Assembly (NCBI GenBank): GCA_937142855.1
Contig: CAKZQZ010000056.1
Coordinates: 1-36,857 of the forward strand
Direction: 5' to 3'
DNA from: an uncultured Alphaproteobacteria bacterium
Lineage (GTDB): Bacteria; Pseudomonadota; Alphaproteobacteria; Puniceispirillales; Marisalimonadaceae
Length of the DNA: 36,857 nt
Below the pieces are notes generated by a model. That model saw only the letters and a program-made list of their open reading frames with translations. It ran no database searches and had not been told where the DNA came from. This document shows, one piece after another, positions 1 through 6,546 of the stretch. Each line of letters starts with the position of its first letter. Position 1 is the first letter of the stretch. The translations under genes were made by a program, and so were the position numbers.

Positions 1-556
1 AACTTCCACCATAGAAATTTCTTAAATTATCATCATAAGCTGCGGCTGGGCCAGTTGTATCAACATTACTATTAGCTAAACCATAATAAGTATTACCATC
101 ATTTCCAGCAATGGTGATCCCAACAGTAAATTTTTCCCTAAGTATGATATATGGAAATCCATATGTACCATTACTTGGCCTTGTACTCGTTCCAACAAGA
201 TCTATCGAACCACCAATTACATCTGCTATATCAACAACACTCCCGTTTGTCTGATCAGTAGCTAAAAAAGTTGTAGTGCAAGTGCTTCTGTCCATTGATT
301 CCAAATCTGTTTTTGTACCATCACTGGTAAAAGGGTGAGCCGTACAAACTCCCATTTCAAAAACTCCTACTTCATATTTAGAAGGTGTAGCCCTACAGTC
401 TCCATTAGCCGTCATCATAGCAGCCCCAGTAGTAACACATGCCGCAACATCTGCACCTTCAGTTGCATTTTTATAAGCTGCTGATGCGAAATGAGCAGGA
501 TGAAAAAGAAAAATAGCAAGACAAGCATATAGTAATTTTTTTGATAATTTTAACAT
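1..556 (-). CDS. Secreted cysteine-containing protein of unknown function, C-terminus cut by window edge
   Basis: The reading frame is open from an ATG at 556 down to base 1, giving 185 residues with no stop. Residues 1-26 form a typical Sec signal peptide: Lys-rich start, hydrophobic core, and FASA before Ala27. The mature part is rich in Thr, Gly, Asn and Asp and has four cysteines (C40, C54, C71, C93). One stretch, CRATPSKYEVGVFEMGVC, runs from C54 to C71, so disulfides formed in the periplasm or outside the cell are plausible. I do not recognise a named family. The start is well fixed by AGGAGG 8 bases upstream. The gene begins one base after the stop of an inverse-autotransporter barrel gene, so the two should be co-translated and may act together at the cell surface. 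That functional link is inference; the secretion signal and open frame are seen directly. Confidence 0.85.
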   Translation of the reverse strand, partial: MLKLSKKLLYACLAIFLFHPAHFASAAYKNATEGADVAACVTTGAAMMTANGDCRATPSKYEVGVFEMGVCTAHPFTSDGTKTDLESMDRSTCTTTFLATDQTNGSVVDIADVIGGSIDLVGTSTRPSNGTYGFPYIILREKFTVGITIAGNDGNTYYGLANSNVDTTGPAAAYDDNLRNFYGGS

Positions 557-557
557 A

Positions 558-1457
558 TTAAACTCCTCCTGCAGAAGCTGTGAAGCCTGTCTGGATTACT
601 ATCTGGTTTTTACGTCTTACCTTATCAAGCATTTTATCTTTCATAGATGTTGTATTAAAAGCTTGGTCTGCAATCAAACTTTGGACCATTTCATCTTGCT
701 GTGATTTACCACCACCAAGGCCTATTTTGTATGTCAAATTCACAAAATCAACATCTGTTCCAGTATCAAAATCTTTAGTCCCAGCTTCTAATGTAATATT
801 AGGAGCAATTGGGGTGTTAATTTGTAAGCTATAAGTATTACCTTTTGTATCAGCTGTTTGATATCCATCCCACTTCCAATTTTTGGCAAATACCTTTGCT
901 GATGGAATGTAAGGAACCTGCCCACCCACTTCTATTTCATATCCATCTAACGCACGTTCAGTGTTTCCATTTCTTCCAGTTTTAGCTCCGCTAATAGCAA
1001 AATATTTATTAGCATTAATTTCAAAAGCAGAACTTCTCAACTCAGCACCAACACTCCATCTTGAATGTTCATAAGTGTTTTCATAATCATGAAAGGCATT
1101 GATTCCATAAATCCATTTTTCATCATCACTTAGTTGTCTATAACCAATTCCAAGGTTAATCGTATCTCTATTATTTTGTCTAATTATTGAGCCTTGGAAA
1201 AAGGTTAAGTTACCTTCTGCCTCATCTTCAGTGATAGGGTTAACAGTAAGAAGTGTGAAGTTTGGATCTGATCCTGTACGACCTTCTATAGTCAATTCAG
1301 TATTAGTAAACAAAGAATTAAAACCATCTTCAAATTTTTGAATAGTTTTATCTATAATTGTATCTTTAAGTTTATCGCTATTACCTGCCGCACTAACTTC
1401 TAAAACAGTAAGAGGCACAGCCACTAATGTAGCTAGGAAAATATTTTTATAATTCAT
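558..1457 (-). CDS. Stand-alone inverse-autotransporter (intimin/invasin-type) outer-membrane beta-barrel
   Basis: This 299-residue protein has a signal peptide (about 1-23, ending VSA). Its core resembles the inverse-autotransporter beta domain (IAT_beta): NLGIGYR at 101-107, YGINAFHDYE at 117-126, RWSVGAE at 133-139, and the barrel stretch LDGYEIEVGGQVPYIP at 170-185. Near the end, KVRRKNQIVIQ (279-289) resembles the segment that follows the barrel in intimins and invasins. In that family the barrel is N-terminal and the passenger follows in the same chain. Here the protein stops 10 residues after this segment, so no passenger is present. A separate secreted protein follows after one base. 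The likely role is an outer-membrane barrel that either anchors or exports a partner, or works alone as a small porin-like barrel. Family membership is recognised by motif memory, not by a profile search. Confidence 0.75.
   Translation of the reverse strand: MNYKNIFLATLVAVPLTVLEVSAAGNSDKLKDTIIDKTIQKFEDGFNSLFTNTELTIEGRTGSDPNFTLLTVNPITEDEAEGNLTFFQGSIIRQNNRDTINLGIGYRQLSDDEKWIYGINAFHDYENTYEHSRWSVGAELRSSAFEINANKYFAISGAKTGRNGNTERALDGYEIEVGGQVPYIPSAKVFAKNWKWDGYQTADTKGNTYSLQINTPIAPNITLEAGTKDFDTGTDVDFVNLTYKIGLGGGKSQQDEMVQSLIADQAFNTTSMKDKMLDKVRRKNQIVIQTGFTASAGGV
565..570 (-). promoter_or_regulatory. Strong Shine-Dalgarno for the secreted partner gene, inside the end of the barrel gene
   Basis: On the minus strand AGGAGG lies 8 bases before the ATG at 556 and within the last codons of the barrel gene, where it encodes the Gly-Gly of its C-terminus. 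Most genes in this window have weak ribosome sites, so this near-perfect one argues for deliberate high or coupled translation of the secreted protein. Confidence 0.8.
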
Positions 1458-1546
1458 AATTTATCCAAAAAAAATACTTAAGAGTAAACATAAAATCGAA
1501 AAAACTTTATAAATGCAATGATTTTACAAAAAAATTTTTAATTAGC

Positions 1547-2392
1547 TTATTTTTTAATCACTTTATAAACTTCTGTATGATCTGGGTTATCTCCCAGTAG
1601 TTTTAAAGATTCTGAAAGATAATTATAAACATCACTTGATAATGGATTATCAGAAGATAAATCTTTGATTAAGTTATGGGCAATAGAAACGTCCTTAACC
1701 ATCAAATCTAAAGCAAATCCAGAATTAAATTGTTCAGAAACAACAAATTTATCTAGCTTAACTTCTGTTGTATTATTTTTACCAGTTGCTCCATTTATTA
1801 TTTTTAAAAAATTTCCTGGTTCAATTCCAAAAGAACGAGCTGTCGCCAACGCCTCAAAACTAGCTATTAACCCTGCTGCTGAAACATAGTTATTAAGAGC
1901 TTTAATAGCATGACCAGAACCTAACGGACCAGCAAACTGGACAGTCCCCATTACCGACAAAAGATCTTTTACTATTTCTAAATCCTCTTCTTTACCTCCT
2001 GCCATAATCATTAAATCACCTGTTTTTGCTCTTGAAACACCACCAGAAACAGGAGCATCTAAAAATTTTAAACCCTGAGCTTCAATGGTTTTACCAAGTT
2101 TTTTAGTATCACGAGGGTCACTTGAAGACATATCTATTAAAATAGACTTCGTATTTATTTCCAATAGCTTAGTAACAACTTCGGATACTATTTTGCTATT
2201 AGGTAACATAAAAATAACAGCATCAAACTGAGAAAAATCATCTAATGTATCTAATTGCTTTACTCCGGATGTTTCATCAATATTGGCTATTATATCATAA
2301 CCAAAAACTTGATAACCCGCTTTTACTAGTAATGGAGACATTACTGAACCCATAGCACCAAGACCAACAAACCCAACCTTACTAATTTTCAT
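1547..2392 (-). CDS. NAD(P)-dependent 3-hydroxyisobutyrate dehydrogenase / beta-hydroxyacid dehydrogenase family protein
   Basis: The 281-residue protein has the full signature of the family. The N-terminal Rossmann motif is GFVGLGAMGSVM, the substrate-binding motif is DAPVSGGVSRAKTG, and the helical region GHAIKALNNYVSAAG carries the catalytic lysine. A second conserved segment, FALDLMVKD, follows. Family members oxidise 3-hydroxyisobutyrate (valine breakdown), reduce tartronate semialdehyde or succinate semialdehyde, or act on related short hydroxyacids; the sequence alone does not choose between them. It lies 18 bases downstream of a class III CoA-transferase gene on the same strand. This suggests a small operon handling a short-chain acid and its CoA ester. 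Confidence 0.85.
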   Translation of the reverse strand: MKISKVGFVGLGAMGSVMSPLLVKAGYQVFGYDIIANIDETSGVKQLDTLDDFSQFDAVIFMLPNSKIVSEVVTKLLEINTKSILIDMSSSDPRDTKKLGKTIEAQGLKFLDAPVSGGVSRAKTGDLMIMAGGKEEDLEIVKDLLSVMGTVQFAGPLGSGHAIKALNNYVSAAGLIASFEALATARSFGIEPGNFLKIINGATGKNNTTEVKLDKFVVSEQFNSGFALDLMVKDVSIAHNLIKDLSSDNPLSSDVYNYLSESLKLLGDNPDHTEVYKVIKK

Positions 2393-2410
2393 TTTAATGC
2401 CCTCTTCAGT

Positions 2411-3604
2411 TTATATTTTAATTATATTATTAGAAGCTAAACTCTCAATTTCAAAGTCCGAATAGCCTAAATCAAGTAAAATTTCTTTTGTATTTTCACC
2501 AAGATTCGGTGCATGCAGTGTTTCACTATTATTAGTATTTTTAAATTCTACAGGGAACTTTGGATATAAAAGTTTCCCTTCAGATGGATGGTGTGTTTCT
2601 TTAAAAAAATTAGTTTTTTCAAGATGTTCATCCTCAAAAATTTCCTCAGGGAAATTGACTTTAGCTGCAGGAATATCACTTTGTTTTAAAGATTTAAGCC
2701 AATAATTCGTATCTTGTTTTGTTAGCTCCTCTGAGAGCATATGGTACAGCAAATCTATATTTTCATTCCTACTTTTCAAAGATGAAAATTTACTATCTTT
2801 TAGAATCTCTTCTTTACCAACTAATTTAAAAAACCGTAACCATTGCTCATCACTATATGGAAGAACAGCAACATAACCATCCTTAGTCTTATATGGCCTT
2901 CTATTAGGTGAAGATTGTCTTGGGTAGATTGGGGGTGCTTTTGGAGGGATAAAATTAAAACCATAAAGATGTTCAACAAGTGTGAAATCAACCATTGTTT
3001 CCATCATAGGAACTTCTAGCTCTATTCCTTTTCCATTTTTTTCACGATTAAATAATGCGCCTATTATAGACATGCCAAGCATAATACCAGTAACTTTATC
3101 AGCAGTGGCTCCTGAAGTATAACTTGGTTGATCTGAATAAGCTCCTTGATAGGCTGCCATTCCACTTATGGCTTGTATGGTATCATCAAAAGCAGGTAAC
3201 CCGGCATAAGGACCTTCAGAAGAAAAACCTACTGCGTTGGCTGTAATAATTTTAGGATTAAGCTTTTCAAAATCTGAGTGTGTTAATTTAATTTTCTCTA
3301 AAGCAACTTTACGAATGTTAGAAACAAATACGTCTGATGTTTTTATTAATTTGTATATTATTAATCTGCCTTCTGGGGTTTTTAAATCCACGCAAATACT
3401 TTTTTTATTTCTATTTATATTCAAAAATACAGCAGCCATACCATTATTTATGCTTGGACCTATATAGCGTGTATTGTCTCCATCCAGAGTTTCCACCTTA
3501 ATAACTTCAGCTCCCATGTCGGCAAGTAACCTTGTGCAGTATGGAACCATTAATATTGAAGAGGCATCAATAATTCTTACACCTTCTAATGGTTTTTTAA
3601 TCAT
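2411..3604 (-). CDS. Class III CoA-transferase (CaiB/BaiF family)
   Basis: This 397-residue protein has the expected family length. The N-terminus, PLEGVRIIDASSILMVPYCT, and the nucleotide-binding segment GAEVIKVE are typical. The catalytic aspartate that forms the aspartyl-CoA anhydride is D169 in SGATADKVTG. Class III enzymes move CoA between carboxylic acids such as formate/oxalate, carnitine/crotonobetaine or succinate/mesaconate. The substrate is not predictable here. It appears to be the first gene of an operon with the downstream hydroxyacid dehydrogenase. It is divergent from ccmA with 166 bases between the starts. Confidence 0.88.
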   Translation of the reverse strand: MIKKPLEGVRIIDASSILMVPYCTRLLADMGAEVIKVETLDGDNTRYIGPSINNGMAAVFLNINRNKKSICVDLKTPEGRLIIYKLIKTSDVFVSNIRKVALEKIKLTHSDFEKLNPKIITANAVGFSSEGPYAGLPAFDDTIQAISGMAAYQGAYSDQPSYTSGATADKVTGIMLGMSIIGALFNREKNGKGIELEVPMMETMVDFTLVEHLYGFNFIPPKAPPIYPRQSSPNRRPYKTKDGYVAVLPYSDEQWLRFFKLVGKEEILKDSKFSSLKSRNENIDLLYHMLSEELTKQDTNYWLKSLKQSDIPAAKVNFPEEIFEDEHLEKTNFFKETHHPSEGKLLYPKFPVEFKNTNNSETLHAPNLGENTKEILLDLGYSDFEIESLASNNIIKI

Positions 3605-3630
3605 TTAAGATCTCATTGAAAAAAATTTTA

Positions 3631-3660
3631 ATATTAAAGTGTAAAGCAGAAAATTATCAA
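3631..3660 (-). promoter_or_regulatory. Candidate sigma-70 promoter for the CoA-transferase operon
   Basis: On the minus strand TTGATA (3660-3655) and TAATAT (3636-3631) are 18 bases apart, about 30 bases before the start codon. In DNA this AT-rich such matches occur by chance, so this is a suggestion only. The intergenic region 3605-3770 must also hold the ccmA promoter; I could not single out a convincing one. Confidence 0.3.
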
Positions 3661-3770
3661 CAAACAATAGATATATTACAGAACTTAGTAAAAAACTCAA
3701 TTTACTTACAAGACTTTTGTTTAATAATTATATAAAAATAAAAATCATGAAATATTAACTTGAGAAACCT

Positions 3771-4415
3771 ATGCTTAACCTTAATAATCTGACCATAAAA
3801 AGAGGAAATAATGTTGTATTCTCTGATTTTAACACTTCATTTAAAACATCAAATTTAACTGTAGTAATTGGTAAAAATGGTTCTGGAAAGACCACGTTAT
3901 TAAGAACTATTGCAGGCTTTATACCTATCGAAAACGGTCACATGTCCTTTAAGAAAGTAGATATGACGATAAATAAAAACCTATGGGTTGAGAAACTAAT
4001 TTATATTGATACTAAAAATGGTTTGTCACAAGACTTAACTGTTTTAGAAAATCTGGCAACTTGGGTGCAAATGAAAGGTTGGTCAACTTCTAGAGATAAT
4101 TTAATTAAGGCTTTAAGAAGCGTAGAAATGGAAAAATATTCTAATGTATATATTTCACAATGCTCTGAAGGATTGAAAAAAAGAGCCGCTTTAGCAAGAT
4201 TATACTTTTCTTTTATTTTTGGAGTTGAATTTTGGCTTCTGGATGAACCTTCTAATGATCTTGATAAAAAAAGTATAATTCTATTCAAAGAGCTGGTCAC
4301 AAATTTTTTAAAAATTAATGGAACTATAATTTTGACCACTCACGACACAAATCTTTTTAAAAGTAAGTATGAAGTTTTGGATTTAGATTTATTAAAAGAA
4401 AAGATAATTATATGA
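3771..4415 (+). CDS. ccmA: CcmA, ATP-binding subunit of the cytochrome c maturation ABC transporter
   Basis: CcmA hydrolyses ATP for the CcmABCD complex, which releases heme-loaded CcmE for cytochrome c assembly. The 214-residue protein shows Walker A GKNGSGKT (34-41), a CcmA-style signature SQCSEGLKKRAALARL in place of the usual LSGGQ, and Walker B FWLLDEPSNDLD. The His of the switch region lies in TTHD near the C-terminus. The last four bases (ATGA) overlap the ccmB start, so the two are translationally coupled. It is the first gene of a nine-gene ccm operon running to 10674. Confidence 0.95.
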   Translation: MLNLNNLTIKRGNNVVFSDFNTSFKTSNLTVVIGKNGSGKTTLLRTIAGFIPIENGHMSFKKVDMTINKNLWVEKLIYIDTKNGLSQDLTVLENLATWVQMKGWSTSRDNLIKALRSVEMEKYSNVYISQCSEGLKKRAALARLYFSFIFGVEFWLLDEPSNDLDKKSIILFKELVTNFLKINGTIILTTHDTNLFKSKYEVLDLDLLKEKIII

Positions 4416-5104
4416 GTTCAAATGGTTCAAGTTGGTTATTTGTGTTAGTTACACATATTAAAAGAGATTTTTTAATTAATTTGCGTTCACTTACGGACCT
4501 TGTTGCAATAATAAGCTTTATGCTTTTGATAATAATCCTATTTACCTTTGGGATAGGTCCCATCAAAGAAAGTTTAGATATCATTTCAAGCGCAATAATA
4601 TGGGTTGGTCTAATTTTAGCTTTAATACCTTCATTAGAGAAAACCTTAAATAAAGATCTAGAAAATGGATGGTTTGACCAGTTACTGACAAGTCCCATAC
4701 CACTCGAAATCATTTTATTATCAAAAAGTATTTCATATTGGTTAATGGTTATAATACCCTTAATTTTAAGCACTCCTATATTTTTTATTTTACTTGATAT
4801 AGATCTAAAACAAACTCCTTGGTTACTAACAAGCATGACAATTGGTGGACTTGCTATATCTTTAGTTGGTTTGATCGGCGCTTCGTTAGTCTTAGGTGCA
4901 AAAAGAGGAAATATTTTGTTACCTATATTGATCATACCTCTGATGATACCTATTTTAATATTTGGTGTAGGAATTAATGAAGCAATAAAAATGGACGAAG
5001 AGCCTATTAATAACTTACTACTATTAATAGCTTTCACGCTTATATATTTAGTTATATCTCCTTTCATTTCTGCTTTATTAATAAGAATAGCAATTGCACG
5101 TTAG
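4412..5104 (+). CDS. ccmB: CcmB, membrane subunit of the cytochrome c maturation ABC transporter
   Basis: A 230-residue polytopic protein with about six hydrophobic segments. It has a typical CcmB start (cytoplasmic helix with HIKRDFLINLRSLTD) and the conserved central stretch EKTLNKDLENGWFDQLLTSP. It overlaps ccmA by four bases. CcmB is the permease-like partner of CcmA. Position, length and hydrophobicity pattern all agree. A long frame on the opposite strand of this gene is a compositional shadow. Confidence 0.95.
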   Translation: MSSNGSSWLFVLVTHIKRDFLINLRSLTDLVAIISFMLLIIILFTFGIGPIKESLDIISSAIIWVGLILALIPSLEKTLNKDLENGWFDQLLTSPIPLEIILLSKSISYWLMVIIPLILSTPIFFILLDIDLKQTPWLLTSMTIGGLAISLVGLIGASLVLGAKRGNILLPILIIPLMIPILIFGVGINEAIKMDEEPINNLLLLIAFTLIYLVISPFISALLIRIAIAR

Positions 5105-5162
5105 AAAAGTTTAGATATAAAAATGTTATAAAACATATGATTAATTAGAAAGATATTCATTC

Positions 5163-5894
5163 GTGTTTAATTGGCTAGCAAACCCTAATAGATTTTCAAA
5201 ATTAACGGGTAATCTTCAACTACCTTTGATTATATTATCTACTACAATGATATTATTAGGGCTTTATTATGGACTTTTTGATAGCCCAGAAGACTATCAA
5301 CAAGGTGATGCCGTTAGAATAATGTATGTTCATGTTCCTTCCGCATGGTTGGCATCCTTTTTATTTTTCAGTTTAGCGATTTCATGTATTTTTTATTTAG
5401 TATGGAAACATCCACTAGCGGATTTAATCTCAAATGCAATAGCGCCTATAGGTGCTATATTCTCTGTCTTGACCTTGGTAACTGGTTCTTTATGGGGAAA
5501 ACCTATGTGGGGAACATGGTGGGTATGGGATGCCAGATTAACCTCAATGCTTATTTTATTCTTTTTTTATCTTGGGTATATGCTCTTAAGCAATGCCTTT
5601 GAGAGAAAAATTGATGGATCAAAATCTGCGTCAGTACTAGCAATTATTGGCCTAATTAATTTACCTATTATTAAATTTTCTGTTGATTGGTGGCATACTT
5701 TACATCAACCATCAAGCATTCTTAGAATGGATGGTCCTTCAATTGACAAAGAGATGCTATTACCCCTAACGCTGATGATGGTGGGCTTTAGTTTATTTTC
5801 AATATATTTGATCATTACAAACGTCAAAACAATGTTATTAGAAAAAAAGTGTGAAGCATTAATTTTAAAATTAAATTTAAAAGAATTTTCTTAA
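5163..5894 (+). CDS. ccmC: CcmC, heme-handling membrane protein that loads CcmE
   Basis: CcmC binds heme and passes it to CcmE on the periplasmic face. The 243-residue protein carries the tryptophan-rich WWD motif, WGTWWVWDARLTS (116-128), which contacts heme. The two expected heme-ligand histidines are H57 (MYVHVPS) and H178 (WWHTLHQ). The start is GTG at 5163; no better start lies upstream in the 58-base gap after ccmB. Family length is about 240-250. Confidence 0.95.
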   Translation: MFNWLANPNRFSKLTGNLQLPLIILSTTMILLGLYYGLFDSPEDYQQGDAVRIMYVHVPSAWLASFLFFSLAISCIFYLVWKHPLADLISNAIAPIGAIFSVLTLVTGSLWGKPMWGTWWVWDARLTSMLILFFFYLGYMLLSNAFERKIDGSKSASVLAIIGLINLPIIKFSVDWWHTLHQPSSILRMDGPSIDKEMLLPLTLMMVGFSLFSIYLIITNVKTMLLEKKCEALILKLNLKEFS

Positions 5895-5906
5895 AAAGGG
5901 TCCTTT

Positions 5907-6059
5907 ATGTTTGAAATTTTATGGGAAATGGATAAGTACAGTATTTATATATGGCCAAGTTATTTCTTAACGTTATTTAGTCTAGCCTACCTTTATTTTA
6001 GATCTATTTATAAATCCCAAAAAGCAAAAAAAATGTTACAACAATTAACAAAAGTATAA
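5907..6059 (+). CDS. ccmD: CcmD, small membrane protein of the CcmABCD complex
   Basis: This short gene encodes 50 residues between ccmC and ccmE. It has a conserved short periplasmic start (MDKYSIYIWPSY), one membrane helix at about 17-33, and a basic cytoplasmic tail (YKSQKAKKMLQQ), which is the CcmD pattern. In the family it joins CcmC and CcmE to the ABC subunits and is needed to release holo-CcmE. AAAAAGGG precedes the ATG by 6 bases. Its size makes it easy to miss; position and topology make the call firm. Confidence 0.88.
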   Translation: MFEILWEMDKYSIYIWPSYFLTLFSLAYLYFRSIYKSQKAKKMLQQLTKV

Positions 6060-6099
6060 TTGATCTCTTGTAATCTATTTAATAAGTGAAATTTCAATA

Positions 6100-6546
6100 A
6101 TGAACCCTAAATATAGAAGATTATTCATTATAATTTTGATAGTTTTTACAATAGCGCTAGCCACGCAGCTCGTCTTAATTGCCCTAAGAGATAACATCAT
6201 TTATTTTTTTACTCCCAACGAATTAAAAATTAAATATGGAGACAATGAAAATATAAAACGTAAAATTAGAGTTGGAGGACTTGTTCTTGAAAACTCAGTC
6301 GTGAAAAATAATGATATTGTGAACTTCACTATTACTGACAACAAAAACGAAATATTAGTTGTTTTTAATGGACAACTCCCTGATTTATTTAGGGAAGGAC
6401 AAGGAATTGTTGCCGAAGGAAACTTCAAAGACAATAAACTTATAGCCACTCAGGTTCTTGCTAAGCATGATGAAAACTATATGCCTCCTGAAGTGGCGGA
6501 TGCATTGAAGAAAAATGGCGCTTGGAAAGGGGATAAAGATAAATGA
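6100..6546 (+). CDS. ccmE: CcmE, periplasmic heme chaperone
   Basis: CcmE covalently holds heme on a histidine and delivers it to CcmF/H for attachment to apocytochrome c. The 148-residue protein has an N-terminal membrane anchor (about 9-28), an OB-fold region with IRVGGLVLENSV, and the heme-attachment motif KHDENYMPPEV with H123 and Y127. These correspond to H130 and Y134 of the Escherichia coli protein. The stop overlaps the ccmF start by four bases. Confidence 0.96.
   Translation: MNPKYRRLFIIILIVFTIALATQLVLIALRDNIIYFFTPNELKIKYGDNENIKRKIRVGGLVLENSVVKNNDIVNFTITDNKNEILVVFNGQLPDLFREGQGIVAEGNFKDNKLIATQVLAKHDENYMPPEVADALKKNGAWKGDKDK

Noticed and set aside
558-1457. The barrel gene as a frameshifted, broken inverse autotransporter
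   Set aside because: The following frame starts with a complete signal peptide and a strong ribosome site, which a shifted passenger would not have. Two separate genes explain the sequence better.
4408-5067. 219-codon open frame on the minus strand across ccmB
   Set aside because: It is the antisense shadow of a well-recognised membrane protein gene. Its translation is Ile/Lys/Ser-rich with no family features, and it has no room for its own promoter.
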